DNA from: a virus
DNA: 23,357 nucleotides
Reading direction: 5' to 3' (one strand)
IMG/VR virus record: IMGVR_UViG_3300037246_001507
Location: 1 to 23,357 of that record
The translations under genes and the position numbers were made by a program. Each line of letters starts with the position of its first letter. Position 1 is the stretch's first letter. Below are positions 7,917 through 15,181 of this stretch, piece by piece. The notes beneath the pieces were generated by a model. That model worked only from the letters and a program-made list of their open reading frames with translations. It was not told the origin of the DNA and made no database searches.

Positions 7917-10900
7917 CAGGCAACCTCTTTCTGGTACTGGACCAGTGCCTCTTGCATCTGGCGCACGATTTCACGTTTGGCAGCCGGGTCCGCAAAGTCC
8001 CACACGCCACGCAGGTTGATGGTACCGATGTTGACGCCGCCCTCGTTGGATACGAACTCTCCGGGGCCACCGATAGGTATGGCGTTCCCTGCCGTGGAGT
8101 AGACGACGCCACCGCGGATACCAGCGAGCACAGCCTTGTTGACCTGCTGGATGAACTTGCGAATCTCCTCGATGGCAAGGTTCTTATCTTCGCCCCCTCC
8201 CCCTCCACCTCCGCCTCCTCCGCCTGATGGCCTCTGCCCGGCGAGAGCGATAGCGTCCTCTCGTGACTGGTCGAACAAGGAACCACTGGTCGTGCCTCCA
8301 CTACCCCCCCTGTCCCTTACTGCCTGTGCACGCTTGGAGTCGGCCTGAGCGGTTGACAACGTCGATTGACCGCGTCGGCCACCGCCACCGCCAGACGGCG
8401 TTCTTGCCGATGCACGAGTAGGAGCAGGCGCAGTTTTCGTACCAGTGCCGCTGATTAAGCCTTTGCCCAGATTGCCCAGTTGGCCGCTTACGACGCTGCC
8501 GATACTGCCAAGGGAACCGCCAGTGCTGCTGATGTGGACCTGAACTTCGGCCACGGTGAGTCTCGGGACTGCTTGCAATGCTGAGGTCAGGATATTGACC
8601 CCAGTGGCTCCTGCTCGTGAAGTGGCATCTACCCCGGTGAAGGACCCTGCGGCTGCTTCCATCGGGGCAGTCACCTTCTTGGCCTCGACACCAGACTCGT
8701 TCATTGCGTCGGTGAACGGCCGGAGTGCCCCCTCTGCCCTGTCGAGCGCAGTAATCATTTCCTGTTCGGCCTCGGCGGGGAGACCGAGCGACTTGATGAA
8801 GTTCCTCTGTGCCTCGAATGCCGCTGGTCCATTGTTGATGGCAATGTCAAACATCTTGCCCATGGCCGAGGACAGGTTTTGGATGGTCGTGAGGTTCACG
8901 TCTTTTTCGAGGGCGATGATGGCGTCCCCGTAGGCTGCTACCCCGGAGACAGCATCGTTGCCCTGCTGAGCCAGCCCGAGGTAGTCACTGAACTTCTGTC
9001 GTGCCAAGTCGGCTGCCTGTCCCGCGGTCATCGTCGACTGTGCGAGAAGCTCTTGCTGGTGGGAAGCCTTTGCAGTCCCGTTGGCCCAGTCTTCCATGGC
9101 ATCGGCCATCTTGCCTATCCTGCCACCTATCCCGGGGATGTGGCGTGCAAAGTCAAGGAACGGTTTTACGAACGTGAGCAGCATCTTGGTGCCCTCTTTG
9201 GCCATGGTCATGACCCCACGTCCCAACTCAGTGAACGCTATGGCCACCTGACCCACAATCCAAGCGAGGGGTTTCATGATGTTCACGAGGACCGTGATGA
9301 GGTCGATGGTGAACTGGATGACGGGACCAAAATCGTTGGCGAGTGATTCGAATGCCTGACCTATCGCCTGCTTGAGGTCTGCGAATCCTTTGACCTTGTT
9401 CGCATTGGCCTCATTGAGCCGGTCCCCTTGATTGGCTGCTGCGACGAGGGCATTCTGGGCCACGGCTGCTTTGGTCGCCTCATCAGCGTAGGGACCAAGG
9501 TCATCGACAGCTTCCTGTATCGCTGCCCCCGACACACCGAACGCCTCTGCTGCGCTGTAGTTTCCACGGGTAACTGCCATGAGGGCTGCGAGTGCAGGTT
9601 CGAACCCACCAGTGAGGTTCTTCAACGAGTCAGCGTTCTTGATTGTTGCCTCTGAGAGGGCATCAGCGTTGGTGCTCTGCAACGAGCGCCAGAAGTTCTG
9701 GGCCGTGGTCGCGGCCTTCCGCAGGTCGTTCGTCAACAGGTTCGCGCCCTCTGCCATTGCTTCCATCCCCGCGGTGACGTTGCCAGCGAACTGGGATGTG
9801 GCTGCGAGGTCCATGAATGTCTTGAACGTCCCAATGAGCGTGGCGAGTGCGGCCACTGCGAGGATGGCCTTGGGTCCGAGGGAACCGATTGATGTGGCCA
9901 TGGAAGCGAGGCCGGTTACGCCTCCGCGCGCGACGGACGCCATGCGTGAGGTTTGTCGTACGAACCCACTGATACGTTTTCCAGCGGCACCGGCTTTCCC
10001 ACCTACCCGGCTAAGGACATCACCCATTCTCCCCGCGGCCTTCGCTGCGGCCTCAGTGGCAGCCCCTCCACGTCCTCCTGCCGTGTCTCTCAGACTTGTG
10101 ACCCGGTCTAATTCGTTCTTCGCTACGGCCATCCTTGCGGCTGCCTGTTTGGCTCCGGGTCCTCCACCAGCGGCAGCACGGGCCAACTCCTCGTATTCCT
10201 TTGTGAGCCTGACAATCACTGCGGACAGTTCGACATAGGAGGCAGCCTCCTTGTCCGCTGTCACGGAGTTCTCCAATGCAACGTTGGCGTGCTTGAGAGC
10301 TTCCTGTGTAAGCCCGGCCTCGGCCCCTTCCGCAGCCGCCAAATCCGCGGTGAGGCCCTTCACTGACGCCGCATATTCCATCGTTGCGCTGGACGCAGTG
10401 AACGTCGCATTGGCCTCCTGCTGGCGGAGGGCGTTCAGGTTTGCCACAGCACCAGCCGCGCCCTCCGTCGTCACGACCATCCTCTGGACCTCATCAACCG
10501 CAGCCTTCTGCGCTTCCTTCATCGTGGCGGACGTGGCAGTCGCAATCTTGAGCTGGTTCGTGTACCCACGGAGCGAATCGACAGAGGTGTCTGTAGCCCG
10601 GGCCTGAGCTTCCTGTGCGTTGACGGTCGCCCCGAGTGCAGACGAGAGTCCGGTCGACGCCGCTGTGAGTTCCCTTTCGCGGTCGGCAAGCGTCCCGTAA
10701 TTGTCTATCTGTTGCTTGGTAGCGTGGTCAAGGTTTGCGAGGTCATTGAGTTCTTTACCGGAACGCCTCCCGCCCTTACCGCGCTCGATGTCACTGAACT
10801 GTTGTGAGATTTCCTTTTGGGTCTTGAGGAGCTTGGCAAGACCGGTGTCATATTCGTCAACCGATTTCTGGGCAGCATCGAACCGGGACTGTGCAGTCGA

Positions 10901-11083
10901 CAGGCTGGAAGCAGTGGACTGTATCCGGGCTTCGAGAGCAATGGCCTTGTTGCTCGTCGTGTCAAGGGACAGGCCCAGCGACTCAACAGCACGCTCGACC
11001 GCTGTGGCTTCCCTTACGGCCGCTGGTGCACCTTCCGCTTTGAACGAAATTTTTGCGGTTAGGTTCGCAACTTCTAGGCCCAT
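7916..11083 (-). CDS. Tape measure protein
   Basis: At 1055 residues this is the longest gene in the window and comes just after the chaperones, as expected. The N-terminal 340 residues are alanine-rich and helical/coiled. Hydrophobic segments lie at about 400-425 and 588-617, which could serve in membrane passage. A glycine run of more than ten lies near residue 965, followed by EDKNLAIEEIRKFIQQVNK. The C-terminus (FVSNEGGVNIGTINLRGVWDF) is short and beta-like, then helical. No lysozyme or peptidase domain is recognised. At the usual 0.15 nm per residue the tail would be roughly 155 nm long. Its stop overlaps the next start (TGATG). Confidence 0.95.
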   Translation of the reverse strand: MGLEVANLTAKISFKAEGAPAAVREATAVERAVESLGLSLDTTSNKAIALEARIQSTASSLSTAQSRFDAAQKSVDEYDTGLAKLLKTQKEISQQFSDIERGKGGRRSGKELNDLANLDHATKQQIDNYGTLADRERELTAASTGLSSALGATVNAQEAQARATDTSVDSLRGYTNQLKIATATSATMKEAQKAAVDEVQRMVVTTEGAAGAVANLNALRQQEANATFTASSATMEYAASVKGLTADLAAAEGAEAGLTQEALKHANVALENSVTADKEAASYVELSAVIVRLTKEYEELARAAAGGGPGAKQAAARMAVAKNELDRVTSLRDTAGGRGGAATEAAAKAAGRMGDVLSRVGGKAGAAGKRISGFVRQTSRMASVARGGVTGLASMATSIGSLGPKAILAVAALATLIGTFKTFMDLAATSQFAGNVTAGMEAMAEGANLLTNDLRKAATTAQNFWRSLQSTNADALSEATIKNADSLKNLTGGFEPALAALMAVTRGNYSAAEAFGVSGAAIQEAVDDLGPYADEATKAAVAQNALVAAANQGDRLNEANANKVKGFADLKQAIGQAFESLANDFGPVIQFTIDLITVLVNIMKPLAWIVGQVAIAFTELGRGVMTMAKEGTKMLLTFVKPFLDFARHIPGIGGRIGKMADAMEDWANGTAKASHQQELLAQSTMTAGQAADLARQKFSDYLGLAQQGNDAVSGVAAYGDAIIALEKDVNLTTIQNLSSAMGKMFDIAINNGPAAFEAQRNFIKSLGLPAEAEQEMITALDRAEGALRPFTDAMNESGVEAKKVTAPMEAAAGSFTGVDATSRAGATGVNILTSALQAVPRLTVAEVQVHISSTGGSLGSIGSVVSGQLGNLGKGLISGTGTKTAPAPTRASARTPSGGGGGRRGQSTLSTAQADSKRAQAVRDRGGSGGTTSGSLFDQSREDAIALAGQRPSGGGGGGGGGGGEDKNLAIEEIRKFIQQVNKAVLAGIRGGVVYSTAGNAIPIGGPGEFVSNEGGVNIGTINLRGVWDFADPAAKREIVRQMQEALVQYQKEVA

Positions 11084-11089
11084 GGGCCG

Positions 11090-11618
11090 TTATCTCCTCA
11101 ACGCTTGCTGCTTCTGTTGCTCTTCCCTCTCCTCACCTCTGAGGATGAAGAATGCCATCCAGTCCGTCATCTCTGTCGACGACATCGTTCTCAACAATTC
11201 TTCCCGTGTCATGCCGAGGGCTTCGGCAAGGACAAGGTGGAATTTGGCCTCAGGATTTCGCCGGAAGTTCCTCCTTGGCTGCTGCAACATCTGACTCGCC
11301 AAGCCCAGAGAGACGTGCGGCAACATCAGCAAGGAGTGAGACAGCGGCCCCAGACTTCGCGTTGATGGCAGCCCTGTCCGCGCGTTCGAATATCTTCTCG
11401 CCCGTTTCGGGGTCGTGGAGGGTGGCGATGAGGAGGTCAGGGAACCATTTCTCCATGTCCACATCACCTGTTGCGGCTGATGCCTTGAGGAGCTTCGCAC
11501 GCTCCTTCGAGGTCATGCCACGAACCTCAATCTTCTTGTTATCCCACTGAGGAACGGGGACGATTTCGCTCTCGATGTCGTCGAATTCCAGTATGGACTT
11601 CTTTAGCTCTCCGGCCAT
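11090..11618 (-). CDS. Tail assembly chaperone frameshift product, G-T
   Basis: The downstream frame (to TAA at 11090) carries PEAKFHLVLAEALGMTREELL and MSSTEMTDWMAFFILRGEEREEQQK, a clear gpT-type C-terminus, but has no plausible own start. It lies in the +1 (equivalently -2) frame relative to G, so a programmed shift is expected shortly before the G stop. Candidate elements are an SD-like AAGGAGGAA at 11268-11276 and the TCC-TGA stop context at 11255-11250. The combined product would be about 175 residues. The exact slip site and direction cannot be fixed by eye. Confidence 0.7.
11250..11618 (-). CDS. Tail assembly chaperone, G product
   Basis: This encodes 122 residues: MAGELKKSILEFDDIESE, then KIEVRGMTSKERAKLLKAS, FPDLLIATLHDPETGEKIFERAD and a C-terminal alanine/glutamate-rich helix. 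This matches lambda gpG-type chaperones that coat the tape measure. The start at 11618 is preceded by AAAAGGAG eight bases away, and that site is inside a perfect inverted repeat (11619-11631). The frame ends at TGA 11252-11250, and a second frame carries on beyond, as in gpGT systems. Confidence 0.8.
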   Translation of the reverse strand: MAGELKKSILEFDDIESEIVPVPQWDNKKIEVRGMTSKERAKLLKASAATGDVDMEKWFPDLLIATLHDPETGEKIFERADRAAINAKSGAAVSLLADVAARLSGLGESDVAAAKEELPAKS

Positions 11619-11631
11619 AGGAGTCTCTCCT
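11619..11631 (-). promoter_or_regulatory. Inverted repeat sequestering the ribosome site of the G chaperone
   Basis: The transcribed strand reads AGGAGAGACTCCT immediately before ATG 11618: AGGAG pairs perfectly with CTCCT across a three-base loop. The Shine-Dalgarno sequence would be hidden in the hairpin, which could limit initiation of this gene. Confidence 0.5.
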
Positions 11632-11691
11632 TTTCTGTTGAGATGAAACCCTTCCTCAATTTGAGCAAGGGCATCGTTCATCGGTATCAAT

Positions 11692-11707
11692 GGCACTCCG
11701 GGTGCTC
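11692..11707 (-). repeat. Conserved intergenic hairpin, site F
   Basis: The transcribed strand reads GAGCACCCGGAGTGCC, with stem GCAC/GTGC and loop CCGGA. It starts seven bases after the stop of the second tail tube gene and is 73 bases before the G chaperone start, farther than in the other sites. One pair is A-T instead of G-C. Confidence 0.65.
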
Positions 11708-11714
11708 TCCTGTT

Positions 11715-12362
11715 TCATGTCGAGTAGAAGACTGGGCCGTCGAACGTCATGTTCAACGACTCGCCAACTAGCCCGTCTGTTGGTGTCTGGACTTGGTCTG
11801 AGGCGATTCTCACGAACCCCTCATACCGCCAGCTCTGGTTCTTGTCGATGTCGAGGGTGACGATGAATCGCTCCTCCACATTGAAGAGGTCGAAGAAGGT
11901 TTCATCGGTCCAGTATTTCGCAACCGTGACCGTGGCTCCGGTCAGGTTCGGCTGCCACTGCTTCCAGCCCGACGACCCGAACTCTGTGACCTCGAACATG
12001 TCGGCCTCGACGTTCAAGGACCACTCTCTACCGCCTGATACTGGGGTGGCTGTGAGCCACTCGATGTCAGCCGTGTACGTCCCGGTCGAGGGGTCACCGC
12101 TCGTCCAGTTGAAGAGTCCTTGAACCGGGTTTACGTTGTATTCACTCGACGGCACCACTGTTGTGGACCCTACGGCCTCCACGTACAGGATTGGTGTCGA
12201 GTCTGGGTCAAAGTACCGGTGTGCTGTGGATGTGATTTGCACCCATCCCGGTACGGTGGTCGACGCGCCCGGGCCGGTGCTCCGCGTGGCAGCCTCGTCC
12301 GTTGACGAAGTTGGCACACCGGATGCGATACGCAGGTTGGCGTCTTTTCCGGCAATGGGCAT
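11715..12362 (-). CDS. Second tail tube paralogue with an inserted domain
   Basis: This encodes 215 residues. Residues about 1-15 and about 112-215 align with the first tail tube protein (MPIAGKDANLRIAS; REWSLNVEADMFEVTEFG; GWKQWQPNL; NMTFDGPVFYST). Between them is about 95 residues of extra sequence containing WVQITSTAHRYFDPDSTP and SEYNVNPVQGLFNW, which looks like an added beta domain exposed from the tube. A good AGGAGGT site overlaps the stop codon of the first copy. It may be a second tube subunit, a decorated variant or the actual major subunit; relative abundance is unknown. Confidence 0.8.
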   Translation of the reverse strand: MPIAGKDANLRIASGVPTSSTDEAATRSTGPGASTTVPGWVQITSTAHRYFDPDSTPILYVEAVGSTTVVPSSEYNVNPVQGLFNWTSGDPSTGTYTADIEWLTATPVSGGREWSLNVEADMFEVTEFGSSGWKQWQPNLTGATVTVAKYWTDETFFDLFNVEERFIVTLDIDKNQSWRYEGFVRIASDQVQTPTDGLVGESLNMTFDGPVFYST

Positions 12363-12372
12363 CGTCTACCTC

Positions 12373-12795
12373 CTAGAGAGTGGTCGAGTACGAGACCGCG
12401 CCGTCGAACGTGACGTTCGCTGAGAACGCAACGATGCCATCGACAGCAGCCTGAGGCTGGATGCCGGTCACCCATGCCGAACCTGTATATCCGTTCTGAG
12501 CCGTGGCATCGACGAGAACGTCGAGTGTCGCGGGGTCAGTGGATTGGTCCAGAATGTGTGACTGCATGGCCTTCATCGTGGTTGAGTTCTCCACGTTGAA
12601 ATAGCCTGAGACGGTGCCTTGTGCACCATTGAGATTGGGCTGAAACTGTTTCCATCCTGACGACCCGAAGGTCGAGATTTCGAACATGTCAGCTTCGACG
12701 TTCAGGGTCCACTCTCGAAGGTCACCGACAAGGGCCGGGGTTCCTCCGGTCGAGGACGAGAACTTGACTGCTCCGCCTTTTCCAGCGAGTGCCAT
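12373..12795 (-). CDS. Major tail tube protein (first copy)
   Basis: This encodes 140 residues. Features are MALAGKGGAVKFSS, then REWTLNVEADMFEISTFG, GWKQFQPNLNGAQGTVSGYF and a final VAFSANVTFDGAVSY, the classic beta-sandwich tail-tube pattern. The following gene shares the NVEADMFE...GSSGWKQ core, so the two are paralogues. The start is five to nine bases after CGGAGGAAGC. A conserved hairpin (12815-12831) lies 19 bases upstream. The protein should polymerise around the tape measure to build the tail tube. Confidence 0.85.
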   Translation of the reverse strand: MALAGKGGAVKFSSSTGGTPALVGDLREWTLNVEADMFEISTFGSSGWKQFQPNLNGAQGTVSGYFNVENSTTMKAMQSHILDQSTDPATLDVLVDATAQNGYTGSAWVTGIQPQAAVDGIVAFSANVTFDGAVSYSTTL

Positions 12796-12814
12796 ATGTG
12801 CTTCCTCCGATTGT

Positions 12815-12831
12815 GGCGCTCATTGGCACTC
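12815..12831 (-). repeat. Conserved intergenic hairpin, site C
   Basis: The transcribed strand reads GAGTGCCAATGAGCGCC, with stem GTGC/GCGC containing one T-G wobble and loop CAATGA. It is 19 bases upstream of the first tail tube gene, right after the Com-like gene. Confidence 0.7.
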
Positions 12832-12854
12832 AAGTTGTTGAACAGTGTAGACGG

Positions 12855-13025
12855 TTAGGTGGACAGGCTCACAGCATACTTATCCCCACACCGAGGACAT
12901 TTGACCTCAAGGGTGGCGAGACCTCTGCGTTCCCACTTGACAATGAGCCTCCCGCAACTGCGACAACGCACGTCATCGAGCTGTGGATACTCGTAGGGGG
13001 CAGTGGACACGGACAGGGTCGTCAC
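12855..13025 (-). CDS. Com-like zinc-ribbon small protein
   Basis: This encodes 56 residues and is not obvious from length alone. It starts at GTG 13025, overlapping the tail terminator stop (GTGA), with AAAGGAG five bases upstream. Two cysteine pairs, CRSC (21-24) and KCPRC (42-46), are separated by a basic beta-hairpin LIVKWERRGL, followed by GDKYAV. This four-Cys arrangement with a C-terminal KCPRC knuckle matches the Com family, known from phage Mu as an RNA-binding activator of mom translation. Here it sits directly upstream of the first tail-tube gene and of a conserved hairpin. The RNA-binding role is inference; it could instead be a structural zinc ribbon. Confidence 0.75.
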   Translation of the reverse strand: MTTLSVSTAPYEYPQLDDVRCRSCGRLIVKWERRGLATLEVKCPRCGDKYAVSLST

Positions 13026-13456
13026 GACATCTCCTTTTGTAGCTGGAAGTCCGCAGTCACAATGTTCCGTTCATTCGCATCACGCCCGGTGTCAACAGGG
13101 GAGTTGACCGGTTCCGCTGATTTCCATGCCGTGGTCCCCGTCGACCCAGTCTTGGCGATGTCGACGTTGACGAGGGCGAAGAAGACATCCCACACGGTTT
13201 GGGCGTTGTTCCGCGCAGGGGTGTACGTGAGGGCGCGCGAGGTGAGCTGTATGCGGGGCTGCTCGACGACAGGGACCGATGTGTTGAGCGCGGCAAGGGG
13301 AGGGGCACCTCCGGGTTCGTACAGCGCCATGGCCACGTCAGGGTCCGGTGGGAGATAGTTGAGGTAGATGGGGATGTCGATACCCGTGGAGCTGCCCTCT
13401 TGGAACCCGGTCGTGTTCGCGAGGAGGTAGGTGAGGGCTTCATCAAGGAGTGGCAT
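13022..13456 (-). CDS. Tail terminator / minor capsid-type protein
   Basis: This encodes 144 residues beginning MPLLDEALTYLLANTTG and containing IPIYLNYLPPDPDVAMALYEPGG, PRIQLTSRA and a long NNAQTVWDVFFALVNVDI helix. This is the usual order in phage tail-terminator/minor capsid proteins, where the PDPDVAMALYE strand is characteristic. The start at 13456 has GAGGGGG six bases upstream; the longer frame to 13552 lacks this and overlaps the 54-codon gene fully. The stop overlaps the next GTG start. It should cap the tail tube and join it to the neck. Confidence 0.8.
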   Translation of the reverse strand: MPLLDEALTYLLANTTGFQEGSSTGIDIPIYLNYLPPDPDVAMALYEPGGAPPLAALNTSVPVVEQPRIQLTSRALTYTPARNNAQTVWDVFFALVNVDIAKTGSTGTTAWKSAEPVNSPVDTGRDANERNIVTADFQLQKEMS

Positions 13457-13607
13457 CAATGTCCCCCTCGAAGAATCTTTTCCACCACTCATAGGACTCA
13501 GGATGCACAACGTGGACCTCGGGTTTGAACACTTCGTTCTTCCACTGCTCAATCGTGGCCCTCATGTCCTCCACCGGGTCCGAGGTCGTGACATCCCATG
13601 CGGCCAT
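13443..13607 (-). CDS. 54-residue hypothetical protein between neck and tail terminator genes
   Basis: This is a short gene found by reading the gap between the neck gene and the tail terminator start. It starts at the ATG of a TGATG overlap at 13607 and runs 54 codons to a TGA at 13443, overlapping the next gene by 14 bases. The protein starts MAAWDVTTSDPVEDMRATIE, continues with a QWKNEVFKPEVHVVHPESY stretch and ends acidic with aromatic pairs (EWWKRFFEGD). Without it there would be an unusual 150-base hole in an otherwise gapless cluster. There is no independent ribosome site, so expression is probably coupled to the neck gene. The function is not recognised. Confidence 0.65.
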   Translation of the reverse strand: MAAWDVTTSDPVEDMRATIEQWKNEVFKPEVHVVHPESYEWWKRFFEGDIDATP

Positions 13608-14068
13608 CAGCCTGCCGCCAGTCGTCTGCGTATCCTGTCAGCGATACGGCCTTCCATACCCTCGGTGGCTTCAAGAACAGGTTTCTCAAGGAACTTCCAC
13701 ATACGTCCGGGTGCGTGACGGAACGCGGTCTCGCCTTCCCCAGCTTCGTCAGGGGGTGGGGTCTGGTGTTGGATGAACGTGTAGGCGGATGCTGCGCCGC
13801 CGTACCCGATGACGATTGCACCATGGGACCCCGTCTGGGTGAGGTTCACGCCCACAGCATCGGCGGAAGACTGCAACTCCCCGAACCGTTTCGGGACAAT
13901 CTCCTTGGACTTGTTGATGATTTCAGTCATCTCTTCGAAGATGGCACCGGACAGCTCATTGAACGCTCCCTCAACGGTCCCGTCGATGACACCAGCAAGG
14001 TCGATGCGGCCACCGATTGGGCCTCCTCCCTTCCCCGTCAAGAGGGTGATGTCCTTCTCGATGAACAT
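13607..14068 (-). CDS. HK97 gp10-like tail completion/neck protein
   Basis: This encodes 153 residues. The recognisable elements are a central LQSSADAVGV...GAIVIGYGG, then AYTFIQHQTPPP, FRHAPGRMWKFLEKPVLEA and a helical GRIADRIRRRLAAG end, the usual layout of HK97 gp10 family proteins that join head and tail. I prefer ATG 14068, five bases after GGAGG, over the TTG at 14089. The stop overlaps a small 54-codon gene as TGATG. It probably sits at the head-tail joint. Confidence 0.85.
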   Translation of the reverse strand: MFIEKDITLLTGKGGGPIGGRIDLAGVIDGTVEGAFNELSGAIFEEMTEIINKSKEIVPKRFGELQSSADAVGVNLTQTGSHGAIVIGYGGAASAYTFIQHQTPPPDEAGEGETAFRHAPGRMWKFLEKPVLEATEGMEGRIADRIRRRLAAG

Positions 14069-14069
14069 G

Positions 14070-14396
14070 TCAGCCTCCGAGGTGAACAACGTTGTGGTGG
14101 ATGCCTTCGTCGTCGAATTGCACAGCTATTGATTGCACGACCCCTGTCGTCCCGTCCGGCAACACGTATTGGCTCAGCTTGTTGAGGCGTGTGGTGGCTG
14201 CCACATACGCGGTGACGTTCGACACCACGTCCTGCCCGAGCTGGTCACGGACGACGACATCCTCATATTCGATGCGACACCGATAGTTGATTCCGGTCGT
14301 CCCGTATGAGGGGTCTCCATAGTTATCGAACGCGAGGAACGGGAACACGACCATGGTCGATGGCATCATGGTGAGGTATTCGGCTTCGAAACTCAT
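14070..14396 (-). CDS. Head closure (stopper) protein
   Basis: This encodes 108 residues. Features are a short N-terminus, then INYRCRIEYEDVVVRDQLGQDVVSNVTAYVAA and a final VQSIAVQFDDEGIHHNVVHLGG. A small beta-barrel of this size, ending in a strand that specifies ...HHNVVHL, is usual for head-closure proteins following the adaptor in siphophages. It begins in an ATGA overlap with the adaptor and its stop is one base before the next start. It should form the ring that keeps packaged DNA in the head. Confidence 0.75.
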   Translation of the reverse strand: MSFEAEYLTMMPSTMVVFPFLAFDNYGDPSYGTTGINYRCRIEYEDVVVRDQLGQDVVSNVTAYVAATTRLNKLSQYVLPDGTTGVVQSIAVQFDDEGIHHNVVHLGG

Positions 14397-14845
14397 GTGG
14401 TGTCACGCGGGTAGTTGTAGGGCGTGTCGGCTCCCGGGTTGTCCCACATGTCGCGATAGAACCATGGCTTGTCGAAGTCGTCCTCTGAGGCAATCTGTTC
14501 CTTGTCGGTCTCGGAGATGCCACCTGAGTACGGCATGATGGCTGACCCCAAACCTTTGCTCGCCTGAGCGTCAAGGGCGTCGGCAAGGTCGAGCCATTTC
14601 TGTGCCCGCTCTGAGTAGGTGAGGGTAAGAGAGCCGACGGTCTTGGACGCCACATTGTCGGTCTGTTGTGCAGAGAGTTGACGTGCGCCCTGTGCGGCTG
14701 CCCTGTAGACGTTGGGCTTCTGCACCACGAGCCACTCAACCTCGGCATCGTTCATCTGCTGGTTGCCGGTAGAAATGTCGTTCAGCAAAAACCGGACAGC
14801 ATCACGGCTCGATGTGGCCGGGTTCCCCGAATACGTGAACGACAT
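14393..14845 (-). CDS. Head-tail adaptor (connector) protein
   Basis: This encodes 150 residues. The beginning FTYSGNPATSSRDAVRFLLNDIS followed by MNDAEVEWLV is typical of the HK97 gp6/SPP1 gp15-like adaptors that form the first ring under the portal. A long alanine-rich helix follows (YRAAAQGARQLSAQQTD) and then LTYSERAQKWLDLADAL. The C-terminal 40 residues are acidic and aromatic. The ribosome site GGGAGGT is well placed. The stop overlaps the head-closure gene as ATGA. Position and sequence agree, so this call is fairly firm. Confidence 0.85.
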   Translation of the reverse strand: MSFTYSGNPATSSRDAVRFLLNDISTGNQQMNDAEVEWLVVQKPNVYRAAAQGARQLSAQQTDNVASKTVGSLTLTYSERAQKWLDLADALDAQASKGLGSAIMPYSGGISETDKEQIASEDDFDKPWFYRDMWDNPGADTPYNYPRDTT

Positions 14846-14848
14846 GAC

Positions 14849-15181
14849 CTACCTCCCAGCGATGTAAATGGAGATGTCCTCCGTGGAGCCAGTCACGACA
14901 AGGTTGGCGCGTAGGTTCGTGAATGCGTCCGCTGACGTTGATGTCATGAAGACGGTTCCGCTGGCTGGTGTGCGGAACGTCGTGGCCGCAAGAATTTCGG
15001 CGAACACGTTTCCGTCGAGTGAACCGTCGACAGCAATCGTTCCCGTGATAGCGGAGGAACTCGCAACTATCTGAGCAGTGATGGTCGAAATCGGTTTGAT
15101 GGACGCTACGTCCGAGAATCCTGTTGCTGTGGTGGGTCCGATGAGCCTGAGTGCCCCGTCCCCGAAGTTTTTCCTAGCCAT
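14849..15181 (-). CDS. Small beta-rich hypothetical structural protein
   Basis: This encodes 110 residues beginning MARKNFGDGALRLIGPTT. The start at 15181 is chosen because GGAGG lies nine bases upstream; it overlaps the previous gene by eight bases. The longer open frame upstream reads as frame noise within the preceding gene. The composition is rich in Thr, Ser, Ala and Ile in alternating strands (ISTITAQIVASSSAITGTIAVDG). It is followed after three bases by the adaptor gene. No family is recognised; a head-surface or connector accessory protein is plausible. Confidence 0.75.
   Translation of the reverse strand: MARKNFGDGALRLIGPTTATGFSDVASIKPISTITAQIVASSSAITGTIAVDGSLDGNVFAEILAATTFRTPASGTVFMTSTSADAFTNLRANLVVTGSTEDISIYIAGR

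Noticed and set aside
8190-8223. C-rich tract with a proline run on the plus strand
   Set aside because: It encodes the glycine run of the tape measure on the minus strand, a simple codon repeat.
11090-11500. The full 136-codon frame as an independent gene
   Set aside because: Only its last 55 or so residues look like protein; the earlier part is the shadow of the G chaperone. It is read as a frameshift product.
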